A stretch of DNA of 64,000 nt from Ectobius pallidus (taxonomy: Eukaryota; Arthropoda; Insecta; Blattodea; Ectobiidae). Positions 42,091 to 53,142 of this stretch are shown here, piece by piece (the stretch's first letter is position 1; the number at the start of each line of letters is the position of its first letter). The position numbers were made by a program, and so were the translations under genes. The notes beneath the pieces were generated by a model. It had not been told where the DNA came from and searched no databases. It saw only the letters and a program-made list of their open reading frames with translations. The stretch spans positions 8,858,530-8,922,529 of the forward strand of contig CAXKWD010000006.1 of the NCBI GenBank assembly GCA_964059195.1. The letters run 5' to 3'.

Positions 42091-42479
42091 AACTTCTTCT
42101 TCTTCTTCTTCTTCCTCTAGGTAATGGCCTCGTCAACAAAAGAATGCGTTCATTATACTACACTCGCTTTCCGATTTTATACTCTGTGTTTAAACAAGCC
42201 GTCAGCTAAACACGGCTCCGTAAACAGAAATTAGGAATGGTGCACCATATTTCTTTTTAATCATGTTTAAAATCTTAAACGTGTGTAAGTAAACACTGTT
42301 TAACCAAATCTTAATCAGTGTTGATGCACTTGGCCATAAGATTACTTGGTGAATGGAAAAAGTCTGTCCATATGTCTGTACTTGTGATAACTCAAATAAG
42401 CTTTATCACATTTTCATTAAACTTAGTATAGGCCCTACTTACGGTACTTACTTACAATCGGCAGGATAATAGTCTTATA

Positions 42480-43290
42480 AATTTTTGTTTTTAGATTTCT
42501 GGACAGAAAATGAGAAGATAATAAAAGTTTCTGAATTGTATAAAAACAAGCATTTCCTGATTTTAGTTGGTACTTAACTTCTACCTTAATATTATTTGTA
42601 TCTGTGATTATTCCTCCCAGATATTTGAATTACTCCACTTGTTCAAATGCTTTATCAGCTATTCTAATATTTTGTAGCATAATGCAGTAATTTTTTTCAG
42701 ATGTTTCATTACCGTATACTTAGTTTTTTCTGTATTAATTTCCAATCCAACATCGAAAACACTTTCTGCATTTATCTCGATTGTGTTTATGTTATTGCCC
42801 AACAGACAAACATCATCTTTATAAGCTAAAGCCATTTAATTCTAGGCCTACCTTGTTTTCCTGAACTTTCCCAATGGTATATTCCAAAGCAATATTAAAA
42901 AGTAAAGGCGATAATGCATCTCCTTGCTTCAAAGCACTTCTAATGGCAAATCTATCTGATATAAATTTTCCTACCCTGACTCTGCTATAGGTTTCTTTTT
43001 AGACATATTTTGTTCAGCCTAACTAACTATTTTGGTATCCCCAACTCAATGAGGATATTGTACAATTTGTCTCGCTCAACTGAATCACATGTTTTTTTAA
43101 TGTATGTACATCTGGTAAACATAATTATATTCACACTTTTTCTCCAAGATTTGGCGAATACAAAATTGTTGATTAGTGGTTAATGTATTTTGCCTAAATC
43201 CAGATTGGTTGAAATTCCTACGGTAACAATCTGATTGGCGTGGCAGGAAATAAAGAATATTGCTATCTCCTGTATTAAATATCAAAGGCA
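42480..43290 (-). pseudogene. Decayed non-LTR RT of the RTE/BovB-like type
   Basis: Across several frames on the - strand I read SGFRQNTLTTNQQFCIRQIL, then CDSVERDKLYNILIELGIP, a GDALSPLLFNIALEYTIGKV-type block, and a degraded YADD (Y..DDVCLLGNNINTIE) followed by VGLEINTEKT. This is the standard order of RT motifs. Frameshifts and stops break every domain. It may overlap the SINE-like fragment at 43325 at its upstream edge. Confidence 0.7.
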
Positions 43291-43324
43291 TTCCACATGT
43301 TAACCATTCCAGTCTCACAATAAT

Positions 43325-43533
43325 ATCAGGAACCTCCAATTGGAGGCCCTACGCCCCAACACTATAGGGGATATAGTAAACTAGAGAGAATTGAATTGAA
43401 TTGAATTTTTTAAGGATTGTAAGCGTAGAACTCAATAGTTCCTTTTAGGCATACAATCTGCTCACAATGACAGAAAAATTACAAATAAATCACAAATATA
43501 ATAATAATTACACACACATTGTTAATACAAATA
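43325..43533. repeat. SINE 3'-end fragment with GAATT tail
   Basis: GGAACCTCCAATTGGAGGCC, then CTACGCCCC and ATAGGGGATATAG, recall the 3' part of the SINE at 4297-4697 (CCTCCACTTGGAGGCCCC). A (GAATT)n tail follows near 43390. The tRNA head is missing. The following 130 bp is unassigned. Confidence 0.5.
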
Positions 43534-44152
43534 TCTATATTAATAAAAGGAAGTGTTTATCTGTCTGTCTGCGATGCCCAGCGAAATCTACTGAATGCAG
43601 AGATCTGAAATTTTAAACATAGATGGACTGAAGGGTCGGAAAATGCACCTCGAAGCTGTAATTTTAATTTTCGCTTTCGTTCGTGAGTTATGAGTGAAAA
43701 ACGGGCAGAAAACTTGCATTTTTTGCGTTTTCGAAGCATCAGTTTTGAGTAATACATTTCAATGTCAGATCAATTACAGTTGGCTTTGGCTATTTTCGTC
43801 ATACCTTGGAAATAGAAACATCACGATCGCTTGAATGTTGTAAGCTGGTCGATTCATTTGTTTATAATGTCAAGGCACGTAGACATGAGATTTTCAACCT
43901 ACACGGAAGAGGGATAATCAATTTAGGCCTAAATATGGTCAAACATTGTTTGATTTGGACGAACTCACTATACATGGGTTTTCTGGGCCAAGGAACTCGA
44001 ATCTGAGGTTGCTTTTACCATGCGACGCTATCTAATCGTGGTATGTAATCCACGTGATTTAAGTGTTAATAAATATAATGATTTAACTATTATGCTCTTA
44101 ATTTTTAATTTTTGAAATAATTATTGGGGGCGAAGCCACGGGCACATGCTAG
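43534..44152 (+). mobile_element. Non-autonomous Helitron
   Basis: The 5' end TCTATATTAATAAAAGGAAG begins with TC. The 3' end ATTATTGGGGGCGAAGCCAC then GGGCACATGCTAG finishes in CTAG, followed by T, with a short GGC-GAA-GCC hairpin upstream. These are the structural marks of Helitrons, which insert between A and T without TSD. The same 3' end recurs inverted at 63929-64000. No Rep/helicase is present. Confidence 0.8.
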
Positions 44153-44452
44153 TTGAACATAAAACATAACCCTTAACCTAATGTCATGATGTAGTAGCCA
44201 ATATATATGATAAGAGCAAACTTTTGTAGGAGATAATGAGAATTTAGGATTCATAAGGGGTTATGAGATGAATAGTGAGAGAGAGAATTGTGCAGCAGGT
44301 AAAAGGTTTCATAATTATTGCAGCAGAACAAGTGTGCCAGGAATATACGTTTGAGTTTTTATAGAAATTAATAGTGCATTCCCTTTTTCCAGCAACTCTT
44401 CCAATGCAGTGTGAAATTTGTAAATAATTGGTATAACTGGTTTTATTTCTAG
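44153..44452. other. Idh3b intron, unassigned
   Basis: Nothing recognised beyond the pyrimidine-rich acceptor context before 44453. Confidence 0.5.
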
Positions 44453-44569
44453 GCGGCTGGTGTGCCTGTGGACTTTGAAATGTTCTTCTTCTCTGAAGTG
44501 CATCACGCTATGAGTGCGCCACTAGAAGATGTAGCCAAATCAATTGCAAACAATGGCATCTGCCTTAAG
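44453..44569 (+). CDS. Idh3b: Idh3b internal exon
   Basis: 39 codons in phase 0, between TTTCTAG and GTGCGT. It encodes AAGVPVDFEMFFFSEVHHAM and ends ANNGICLK. The AA.VPV(D/E)F stretch follows directly on the VFK that ends the previous exon, as in other Idh3b proteins. The exon covers the variable loop and helix after the first beta strand. The donor is GTGCGT rather than GTAAGT. Confidence 0.95.
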
Positions 44570-44884
44570 GTGCGTGATAAGTCTGACCTCAATTGTGTTA
44601 AAACTCTGCATGCGATTGGAAGAGGGAGGGAAATGGTTGGTTCAGAGGATCACGAGATTCAGAAAGCTATTGAACAGGGCATTTACCCCATCCGTGGGAG
44701 GGGAGAAGACGATATTCATATTTAATTTGATTGCACTACCCAGCATGATTTCTGTGGCAAAGCATCTAATAAGTGATTTTAACTAAATAAGGTCTCCTAA
44801 TTTCAGAAATGTCACTTTTTTTTGTATCACATCTAGCTTTTATGTATACTAAACTGAACTCCATGGTGCTACATCCCTGGTGGG
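44570..44884. other. Idh3b intron; short piece shared with the PIN-type element
   Basis: GCAAAGCATCTAATAAGTGA with AACTAAATAAGGTCTCCTAA (about 44758-44800) matches about 24487-24527 in the long-TIR element, so a fragment of that family lies here. Confidence 0.55.
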
Positions 44885-45255
44885 ACTAGGCCTACCATTT
44901 GGCTTCTGCGTGATCTACAGTGAGTCCCACGCAAGAGTTGGCCAATGACGCGGGTTTCTGCATTGCGGCTGGCACAGCTCCAACTCCCGAGCGATCGGGT
45001 GAAATATCTACGCAAATAATGCCGCGGCCGTTGTAATGATTCAGGTTATCACAGTTACAGTTAAAATTACAATGAAAATAACCACATACTTCATCACAAG
45101 AGATGATGGAAATGTTCTCCTCTTGCATCCAGACAATACTGGCACCTTTTTAGGAAATTTTCTTTCACGCGTAAGTTCAGCTTCCAAGACAGAGTTACTT
45201 TCTCTTGCGATAGGCCTATGTGATATTGTCATCAAGTTCTTCTAACAGTATGTAA
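44885..45255 (-). pseudogene. Tc1/mariner transposase C-terminus and 3' UTR, copy B
   Basis: The - strand reads AELTRERKFPKK, and in another frame CQYCLDARGEHF followed by a stop, the usual C-terminal end of a Tc1/mariner DDE transposase. Then comes the shared 3' UTR (ACCACGGCATT-like, CTCCCGAGCGATCGGG) up to the TGGCCAACTCTTGCGTGGGA end. It mirrors copy C across an axis near 45270. Confidence 0.65.
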
Positions 45256-45284
45256 ATATTATTTATGTGGAAACTTAAAAAATA

Positions 45285-45640
45285 AAGTGTATAGGACAAT
45301 TTCCCATACACAAGAAGAACTTAAAGACAATATCACAAGAGAAATTAACTCTATCTCGGAAGCTGAACTTACGCGCGTGAAAGATAATTCCCTAAAAAAG
45401 GTGTCAGTCTTGTGCTTATGCAAGAGGAGAACATTTCCAACATCTCTTGTGATGAGGTACGTGGTTATTTTCGTTGTAATTTTAACTGTAAATGTGAGAA
45501 CCTGAATCATTACACCAACCACGGCATTATTTGCATAGATATTTCACCCGATCGCTCGGGAGTTGGAGCTGTGCCAGCCGCGACGCAGAAACCCGCGTCA
45601 TTGGCCAACTCTTGCGTGGGACTCACTGTACAATGCTACT
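45285..45640 (+). pseudogene. Tc1/mariner transposase C-terminus and 3' UTR, copy C
   Basis: Reads EELKDNITREINSISEAELT, then RVKDNSLKKVSVLCLCKRR with the YCVDARGEHFQ end shifted out of frame. The same 3' UTR as copies A, B and D follows. Head-to-head with copy B it forms an inverted pair of about 350-bp arms. The open frame 45412-45882 is mostly this 3' UTR and not a gene. Confidence 0.65.
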
Positions 45641-46289
45641 TGTTCCACCATTTTAAATCAGTATATTCTGGACAACAATATTTTCAGACAGTAAACATAA
45701 AAGCTGACTGCGTGGTCTCGTGGTTATTGTCGCTGCCAACATTTATCAAGTTCACACATATCGTTTGTTGTCAGCCAAATTGCTTGCCATTTGAAAAACG
45801 TAGTCGGCAGATAGCAAAGAGCTCACAGATGCAACTCATAACTACTTTACTTGGAGATGAAAGTGTGACAGAAATGACCTAAGTTTATTGAGTTATGTTT
45901 TTGCACCATGTAGATGGAATTAGCACTTCATTTCCACACTTCATCACTTGGAGGGCACTGCTTTGTGTAAATACTTGCAAACCAAGCATTTTTAATCATA
46001 ACCCAGAACCAGTGTACAAAAACAAGTGAATAAAGATTGCATTTTCAAAGTACCGACCCTCTGGAAAACATCAAATTCAGTAAAGTATGAAATAGAGACT
46101 GCTTACAAACAACTATCAAAACTTAGATAAGGAATGGATAACTGAAAATGAGATCCTTATGTAACAAATAGTGCTGATATATTGTGAGCAAATTTAATTG
46201 TATTTACAAATTATGTTATACAGACGTTGTCCCCTTAAATATTTATACATAACAAATGGGGATTTCATACATACTATATGGACCGTAGC
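45641..46289. other. Idh3b intron, unassigned
   Basis: No recognisable gene or repeat. Confidence 0.45.
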
Positions 46290-46493
46290 AATGTCTCCAG
46301 GTGGTGTGCATTCTTTGAAGATGGCTGTGATAATCTTTCATTTGTTTGATCCCATGAAGAAATTCCTGGCTGGTAAATGCTTTGCGTCTGATGCAGAAGT
46401 AAAAACAGCTGTCCGTACTCCAACCAAACGGACTTCTGTGAACAGGGTATTTTGAAACTGGTATCACGATGGGAGAACGTGATCTACAAGTAG
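46290..46493 (+). pseudogene. Mariner transposase C-terminal fragment
   Basis: Contains FHLFDPMKKFLAGKCFASDA then EVKTAV, and after a one-base shift TDFCEQGILKLVSRWENVIY and K-stop. The DYHLF.P.K..L.G..F.SD..V...V....F...GI..LV.RW..C pattern is the end of mariner transposases. The catalytic core is missing. Confidence 0.8.
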
Positions 46494-46760
46494 CACTCAT
46501 ATGTGAGCATGATCTATCGACCAGTTCCCTTATTGTTTTATTACAGATTTCTGTCCACTTTTCAGGAACTTCCCATTTGAAAAAGGAGCTGGTGTTTTTG
46601 TTTATGAGCTTCCTATTGGATACAGCTTCTGTCAGCAAAATTTGAAGACAACTTTCCATATGCGTTCACTTGTTAGTACTCGATAAACTACAACTAATTC
46701 CTATGTATACATAACTACATAGCATATTAACGCTAATGCTACCTGGTTGTATGTTTACAG
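46494..46760. other. Idh3b intron, unassigned
   Basis: Ends in the acceptor ATGTTTACAG. Nothing else noted. Confidence 0.45.
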
Positions 46761-46967
46761 GGAATTCTTGCCACCCCAGATTACAGCCACACAGGAGAGT
46801 TGCAAACATTAAACATGAAACTGAGGCGAGAGTTAGATCTGTATGCGAATGTTGTGCATGTAAAGAGTCTGCCTGGTGTGAAATGCAGACATCAAAATGT
46901 GGATTGTGTAATCATAAGAGAACAAACCGAAGGAGAGTATTCTGCACTTGAACACGAATGTGTCAAG
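46761..46967 (+). CDS. Idh3b: Idh3b internal exon (substrate-binding region)
   Basis: 69 codons, phase 0 at both ends, between TTTACAG and GTAAGT. It encodes [40 protein letters not shown] and [25 protein letters not shown] and the REQTEGEYS block are family signatures; the first contributes to isocitrate contact in the fold, and [13 protein letters not shown] text marks beta. The expected order continues without gap from the previous exon (CLK then GIL) and into the next (CVK then GVV). Confidence 0.96.
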
Positions 46968-47413
46968 GTAAGTCATTATAAACATATGTCTGTTATCCGG
47001 GTTAGTAATTGGAAAAACCATGGATAATACAAAACTAATGTTAGGCAGTCTTATGGGCTACAGAGCACTATGTCCTTAGCATTGCAATTTTCCTTCCTGG
47101 AATTTGAAACTTTCAAGGAATTCATTAAGGGGTGAAATTGGTAGTTTTTAGAAATTGATCTTGTATTTTTACCCTTTTCAATCAGTTCATTTTATTACGC
47201 ATTATTACCATATTATGGTTCTGAGCGAAGCAGGATGACCAACTGTCTTTCTTGCATTAAGGTAAGTAGTGGCAGGTAGATTCTGTTTTAGTGCCAGTTA
47301 GGTTGGTTAGGTTAGGTTATGAACAGTGATATTAGTTGAAAATGTTGCCAAGGTTTGTTGTGGTGGTCAACCTGATTACCCACATAAGATAGCCATCAGT
47401 TATATGTTATTAT
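46968..47413. other. Idh3b intron, unassigned
   Basis: Includes a TTAGGTTGGTTAGGTTAGG phrase near 47298, as at 15980 and 16996. No gene. Confidence 0.45.
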
Positions 47414-48077
47414 CAGGGCCCGGATTCTGAGACCTAATATTGTTTGGAAATAGACCTATAAAATAACTTTAAATTTGAAAGAAAATGACTTAATAATTAT
47501 ATAGAATAACCTAAAAACTGATATTTTATTTATAAAAAAAATTATTATTGTACACACAAAGTTGTAGACTAATTTGTACATAATTGAAAAAACTGTAAAC
47601 GCAGAAAGGATGTTGTAGGTCTAAAAACTTTGTTCTTTGTTCTTGATTGGAGCATTTGAGAAGAAAAGTAAGAAAATTGTTTTAAAGTAGACCCTACAAA
47701 ATTGTTGCATTATAATAACCTAGTCATTACTTAAATATTACCTGTATTGAAAAAAAGCTTGTAAGTCCTACCTTATTTAGGATTGCAGTAAATTACTGTC
47801 AGCATATGGAGATTATTGAAGGTATAAAAGTTAATATACTAATGTAAATGCATGAAAATGACTATATAAGGAAGCAAATGACACGAAAATGACAAAATAA
47901 CGACCTAAAATTGAAATAAATGCCCTAAAAATATGAAATTGCATAAAATGACAAAAAATGACCTAATAAAAATGTATTTCTATAATCTAGAGGCCATGAC
48001 TAGGATTTATCTACAAGTTAGCAATGTCTATGCAGCACCAATAAAAAAAAAATGACGTCATTAAAATCTGGGCCCTG
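47414..48077. mobile_element. Non-autonomous hAT element, near-exact TSD
   Basis: Ends read CAGGGCCCGGATTCTGA and, from the right, CAGGGCCCAGATTTTAA. Flanks are GTTATTAT (47406-47413) and GTTATTGT (48078-48085), a 7-of-8 octamer. It is a shorter relative of 4205-5933, lacking the central 650 bp. Within an Idh3b intron. Confidence 0.85.
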
Positions 48078-48085
48078 GTTATTGT

Positions 48086-49559
48086 CATGAATTACATATT
48101 TTAAGGTAAGAGAATTACAGGATGTATTCTTATATATTAACAATTTTGGGCCTAATTATAATCCTTGCACCTAGGGACACATTTTTAACGTTGTTTTGAT
48201 TAGTAAAACTTATAACTGTAATGCTAAGGAGATAGGATATAATCTAATGTGATTTTAATAGGGTGTAAATGCTACTGAATGTGTTATATACTCAAAGTTT
48301 TCATTAACAGTTGTAAAATGTACAAAAGAAATCTGGTGGGATGCTCCTGTATTAGCTTATGCAAAATCTTATTTCACCAAACAAGTCATCTTAGTCATAG
48401 CGATGAGGCTGGCGAGGTGCATGCTGATAGCCACTGATGAAATTTGCCTAATGGTATCAGAGATCTCCATGCCTTCTGCCACCTGACACTCTGCTGTCTA
48501 GTGTTATTGTACAATAATAGCTATGTATGTATCAAGCACACAAAATAACGCTTTAGCGGACAAATTTAGTATAGCGGCTGAGGCATTAGCCAAGGCTGAG
48601 ATACTGGATGAGTCCGATAAAGATTTTACATATGTGGTGGATACAATATTTTGTAGTAAAAGCTCCTTAAATTATATGAAATGAAATAAACTTACTTTAT
48701 AATTAATTTAATGTCATATTCTCACAGCCACCTGAATTGCAGAACAACAATGAACTGTGCGTACCAATACAAAATGCGGAATAGATGCATTGTATATGAG
48801 TAGCTTGTTTATCAACAATAATGCATATGAACTAGTATTATGAAATGCTTGTGAAAATATGAATGATAATCCTGAGGAAATTTCAATCCTTATATTTGTT
48901 GTTGTATATAATAATAAAGTAGGCTACCATGTTTTGCGAAAGAAACATGTTGGCATAAATTTGTTGTTTTATGACCAGATAAATGCTTAAATCCATGTTA
49001 AAGTTGGTGTGACTTATCAATGCCATCTGGAATTTGTTAATAGATTGCCATGACGACTAGGCCGATAAAACTGCACTTTGAATGCAGTTTTATGCAATTT
49101 TAGTGGCCTTGGTTGCTAAAATGATTTTTTCGGCGTGTTACCAGTCCGACAAGCAGCTGTTTTAGAGAGTGTGTACTAAAATTATTTCAAAGAGGAAGAT
49201 AAGTGCACAATCAGGAGTTTGCATTCCAGTACACATATAGGTAAAATATATGTACTTTAAATGCAATTATTATGTTCATTAAACAGAGGAAGTGATATTA
49301 TGGAATCTTAAACTTAAGTCTCAACATAAAACAATAAGACAGCTTATCAAATATAAAGCAGAAATAGTAAATCTAATCTTATTGAATCTTCCATTACATT
49401 TCTGAGCATTCATCTTTATGCTGAGTTAAGATGGGGCAAAAGAAAAGAACAGGTCACCACTTAAGCTCCGCCCACTCCAGTTGTTGCATTGTCGCCATAG
49501 CGACAGCTTTCTTACTCTGCTCCCCTAGCCAACAACCTTTCAGTGCCATACCAAAGCAT
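48086..49559. other. Idh3b intron, unassigned
   Basis: 1.5 kb with no open frame of note and no repeat that I could match within the window. Confidence 0.45.
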
Positions 49560-49990
49560 ATGCACTAATTACTACAATACGAAAATAACCCTTGTACCAA
49601 ATTGTCACCAGAGCCTCTTTAGCCTCAGGACCCACAACTTGACAGTATAGGTTGATTTGGGAACAAGAGTTTTCGATTTAATATGCCCATATGCCACTCA
49701 CAAGATGAATTGATAAATAAAACCGAAACGACCCTTTTACCAGTTATAACTTCCCTTGAACCAAAACGATATTTCACAATTACAATTAATATGAAATTAT
49801 CGATCCCCTTCTATTTCATGATTCTCTCTAAACTGAAATAGATGAATTCTCGCTTCACACCGCAATGATCACTCGATATGTTTGAATCCCGTTAGGTGCA
49901 TAAATTAGTAGGATAGGAATTGGTCCCAAATAAGTGGGTAGGGTGGAGGAGAGAAGGGTTTAAATAGTAGAAACAGGAAAAGAAGATGGA
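49560..49990 (+). repeat. Dispersed CCCTTGCACCAAAAC-type repeat, copy 4
   Basis: Contains TAACCCTTGTACCAAA, TTCCCTTGAACCAAAACGAT with TATTTCACAATT, then CACCGCAATGATCACTCG and the tail GGTCCCAAATAAGTGGGTAG. This is the same order as 17490-17900. Confidence 0.6.
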
Positions 49991-50109
49991 GTTCTGATAT
50001 TGATACAATTGCTAGAAAAATAAATAGGAGCCTATTCATGTTAATAGTTCTGAATCAAATGATATTTTAAAAAATCATTGTTAATTGTTTACAAGCCATC
50101 TCAGTTGTA

Positions 50110-50345
50110 AGCATGCTTATACAAAAAGAGCTATTGGGATCATTTGTAGAGCTTCAGAAAGAGAATGTTGTAACCCACTTTTTATCCATCTTGGCATTCT
50201 TACCCTACCATATTTATTTGTTTTAAATGATCTTCTTTACCCTCTTGCATCTCTTCATAACTATCCTACAAGGTGTATAAACAACATGCATTTAAATGAA
50301 TGTAAATATAAGAAAACACAAAATAGTATGATTAGATTTATTTCG
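50110..50345 (+). pseudogene. LINE ORF2 C-terminal fragment
   Basis: Reads TKRAIGIICRASERECCNPL then FIHLGILTLPYLFVLNDL, the region just after the RT thumb of CR1-like ORF2 (QKRAIR.I.......C.PLF..L.ILTL...YI). NYPTRCINN and a KTQNS piece follow. Frame is kept but 5' and 3' parts are missing. It differs from the 9.6-kb LINE. Confidence 0.75.
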
Positions 50346-50459
50346 TCCATAAAACAGCTAATCTGTGCTCCGTTACTCTGTAATCATTTTTGTTTCTTGT
50401 ATTACGGTATGACTGTGAATATCAATATTTTGTTGCTGATTATTTATTTTGATGTTTAT

Positions 50460-50648
50460 CATTAATCGGAATATGATCAGGTTGGGAAATGTAAATAATT
50501 TTAATTTCTTAAGAACTGGCCTAACCATGTCTTTGTTTTTCATTTTTATCTTAATTCGTACTGCTTTTTTCTGTAATGTGTTATGAAGTGGTAACACATA
50601 AGAATAAGAGGTACTTTTTAAATTTATTTTTAAATTAATTCTGTACAA
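50460..50648 (-). pseudogene. LINE ORF2 C-terminal fragment, opposite strand
   Basis: The - strand reads VLPLHNTLQKKAVRIKIKMK, then VRPVLKKLKLFTFPNLIIF, again the LQK.AVR....KP.FK.L.L.T.PNLYIF pattern. It abuts the previous fragment in inverted orientation, so two LINE 3' parts meet here. Confidence 0.65.
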
Positions 50649-50729
50649 AAATATTTTGCTCGTAAAGGGTTAAATTATGAAGTGTGATCATTATGTAATC
50701 TGTTAACCGTACTTCCTACTTTGTTGCAG

Positions 50730-50894
50730 GGTGTGGTTGAATGCTTAAAGATTGTAACAAAACAAAAATCAGAACGAATTGCAAAATTTGCTTTTGATTA
50801 TGCAACTAAGAATAATCGCAAGAAAGTGACTGCCGTTCATAAGGCTAACATTATGAAGCTGGGAGATGGTCTGTTTCTGAGGAGTTGTCAAGAG
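50730..50894 (+). CDS. Idh3b: Idh3b internal exon (catalytic Lys/Asn region)
   Basis: 55 codons, phase 0 at both ends, from TTGTTGCAG to GTAACT. Encodes [40 protein letters not shown] and [28 protein letters not shown] is the most conserved block of NAD-IDH, and the Lys and Asn are active-site positions in the family. IVECLK and [12 protein letters not shown] are beta-type. The next exon begins IAKLYP, as expected. Confidence 0.97.
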
Positions 50895-51439
50895 GTAACT
50901 TGAGCTGGGTCTAGCATGTATACTTCACTTTTTGAAAAAAACCTAAACTACTGTATTGGCCTGAATATAAGACGGTCTCGTATATAAGATGACCCTGAAT
51001 TTTTGGAGGGTAGTTACGAAAAAATGAATAAAATACCTGGTAGCTTATTAGTACACTTTGCTTCACATAAAATGGAATTTTGAAGTTCATGTCATAACTT
51101 CCTCTCTCACCTTTATTTATGCATTGAGATAATAAAGATGCTTTCTTTTCCACATGGTCCACCATGATCGTGGTCAAACATGCTTTACGCATAGAGAGTA
51201 GAGATGCCAAGCAGTGCAGTTCACAGCAGTACAAGGAGAAGCATGAATTCGGGAAAAATAAAGTTCGGTCAAGTTCGGTGAATTTCTGCATGACTTTGAC
51301 CTTGGGTAGGACACACGTCATCGTGTGGGGATTCCCACGGCTCAGCTGCATTCATGAAAGTCTTAGACTGCGCATATAAGACGAGTATATGTTTAATAAG
51401 CACATTTTGAGGGGGAAAAAACATCTTATATTCGGGCCA
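50895..51439. other. Idh3b intron; MITE-like inverted phrases
   Basis: TACTGTATTGGCCTGAATAT (about 50950) and ATATTCGGGCCAGTACAGTA (about 51427) are imperfect inverses, and GTATATAAGATGACCC pairs loosely with CGCATATAAGACGAG text. It may be a decayed TIR element from 50947 to 51448. No gene is seen. Confidence 0.5.
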
Positions 51440-51700
51440 GTACAGTAGTTTTGAAGACCATCATCATTCATAATCATCAGATTAACACCAACTGTCGGCT
51501 GGACGGGGAAGTTTGCTGCATTTGGAGATGAGAAATTCATCTCTTGGAATGCCAGAGTTCATGAGGTGTTCTTTATGTTTGTGGATGAATATCCTCTCCC
51601 AAACCAAAAGTTTCTTGTGGCCTTTGATACATTTAATCAATTTTGAATCCCGATTGATGTCATGACCTTCATTCCAAAAGTGGGTCGCTACTGCAGAATT

Positions 51701-51953
51701 GTTTACATTTTTCTGGGCTTTGTGGCCATGTCTATCGGTTTTGATACCAGACGTTTCGCCTGCGTCTACGGCAAGCATCCTCAGCGACGTGGTCTCAAAC
51801 AAAGTCTCCTAGGAGAACTCAGTCGTCAATGAGACCTCTCCGAGGAGACTTCGTTTGAGACCATGCCGCTGAGGATGCTTGCCGTAGACGCAGGCAAAAT
51901 GTCCGGTATCAAAACCGATATACCATGGCCACAAAGCCCGGAAAAGTGTAAAC
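51701..51953. repeat. Palindrome inside the Penelope-like GIY-YIG region
   Basis: Arms of about 115 bp with outer ends GTTTACA / TGTAAAC. They share GGCTTTGTGGCCATG, GTCTACGGCAAGCATCCTCA and GTTTGAGACCA, with the axis near 51828. The - strand protein on both sides of the break is Penelope-like. The palindrome includes text (DAGETS...GHKAQK) that I associate with Penelope-type terminal repeats. Confidence 0.75.
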
Positions 51954-52399
51954 AAATGGACACCGGCCTTGAAAGCCTACATCATTTTATTACTGCAGAT
52001 TTGTTTGTATTTCCCTGTTTAAGATGTCTCATATGTTCTTTTGTTCTAACCTCTAATTTCCTCTTGGTTTTCCCCACATACACTTTCTCGCAGTTTGTAC
52101 AGTTGATTTGGTATATTCCTGATTTTTGGCTATGCTGTCTGTCTTCTAAATTGGTGGAATTTATTAAGTTTTTTAATGAGAATCTGTTTACTGGTGCTGT
52201 GGTGATGCCATATTTACTGAAAAGTTTCTTGAATTTCTCGTCTGCCCAAGGATGAAAAGTAATTTTCTTATACAGGGTGTGGCATTTAAAGTTTCCCATT
52301 TTCAAAACCGTGTAACACATTTATTTAACACTTAAATAAGCTACATTGAACATTTTTAAATGGCTTACAGTCTTGGATTTGCAATTCTGGTATTAATTT

Positions 52400-53060
52400 T
52401 TGAATATGATGTCTTTGAGATGCCCTCCATTAACTTCAACACATTGCTGCAATCTCCCTCGTACACTGGCCATTACGCATTGTGTGGTGTCTTGCGTAAC
52501 ATGTGCAATTTCCTGCAAATCCACGCATAATCCACATAAGCCACTTCACAGTCCTAAGGTCGTGGTGTGGTGCGCCATTGCAGCACAGGGCCCTTACTTC
52601 TTTGAGAGCGATAATGGTGCTTCGGTTTCTGTGAACTCTGAACGTTACAATCATATGCTGCAAACTTTCTTCCTACCAGAATCGACACATCGTAACTTGG
52701 ATATTGAGAGATTGTGGTTTCAACAGGATGGTGTTGTAGCACATACTGCACATCTTTCAATGGACACCCTTTATGCTGGTTTCCCCGGCCGAATTCTTTC
52801 AAAATTTTTTCCCTTCAAATCTCCTGACCTTACTTCACAGATTTTTTTTTTTTTCTGTGGGACTATCTGTAGTCTAAAGTTTTCACTCATGCCCTCCCTG
52901 ACATTAACAATCTTAACAATGCAATTCAGCAGGAAAGTGCAAATGTTACGTAAGACACCACACACCACGTAAAGGCCAGTGTACGAGGGAGATTGCATTG
53001 AAGTTTTAATGGAGGACATCTCAAGGAAATCATATTCAAAAAGTAAGGCCAGAATATTGT
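52400..53060 (+). pseudogene. Tc1/mariner-type transposase, half duplicated head to head
   Basis: The + strand 52555-53060 reads VVWCAIAAQGPYFFESDNGA, WFQQDGVVAHTAHLSMDTLY, FPFKSPDLTSQIFF and, near 53000, a shifted RGRL-like end. WFQQDGA.AHTA...SPDLT.PDFFLWG carries the second and third acidic positions of the DDE core. At 52540-52400 the - strand gives VTQDTTQCVMASVRGRLQQC and VEVNGGHLKDIIFKN-stop, a complete C-terminus in the wrong direction. The N-terminal DNA-binding part is lost. Confidence 0.8.
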
Positions 53061-53142
53061 AAATCCAAGACTGTAAGCCATTTAAAAATGCTCAATATAG
53101 CTTATTTCTTTGTTAAATAAAATCAGGTAAACTGATGTAACA

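Larger units (their letters stand above)
40200..42336 (+). mobile_element. Harbinger element remnant with TIRs
   Basis: The ends TGGCCAAGTGCA and TGCACTTGGCCA are perfect 12-bp inverses, flanked by TAG (40197-40199) and TAA (42337-42339), an aged version of the TWA target of Harbinger elements. It contains a broken transposase (41740-42090) and later insertions: a tRNA-like block and a LINE fragment. It sits in an Idh3b intron. Confidence 0.7.

Noticed and set aside
40200..42336. A gene spanning the + strand ORF 41748-41933
   Set aside because: The ORF is a Harbinger transposase fragment that loses frame at about 41930.
45412..45882. 156-codon ORF with many cysteines (also at 44892-45128 and 58756-59043)
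   Set aside because: It is the conserved 3' UTR of a mariner family read in one frame; the true transposase end stops upstream in another frame.
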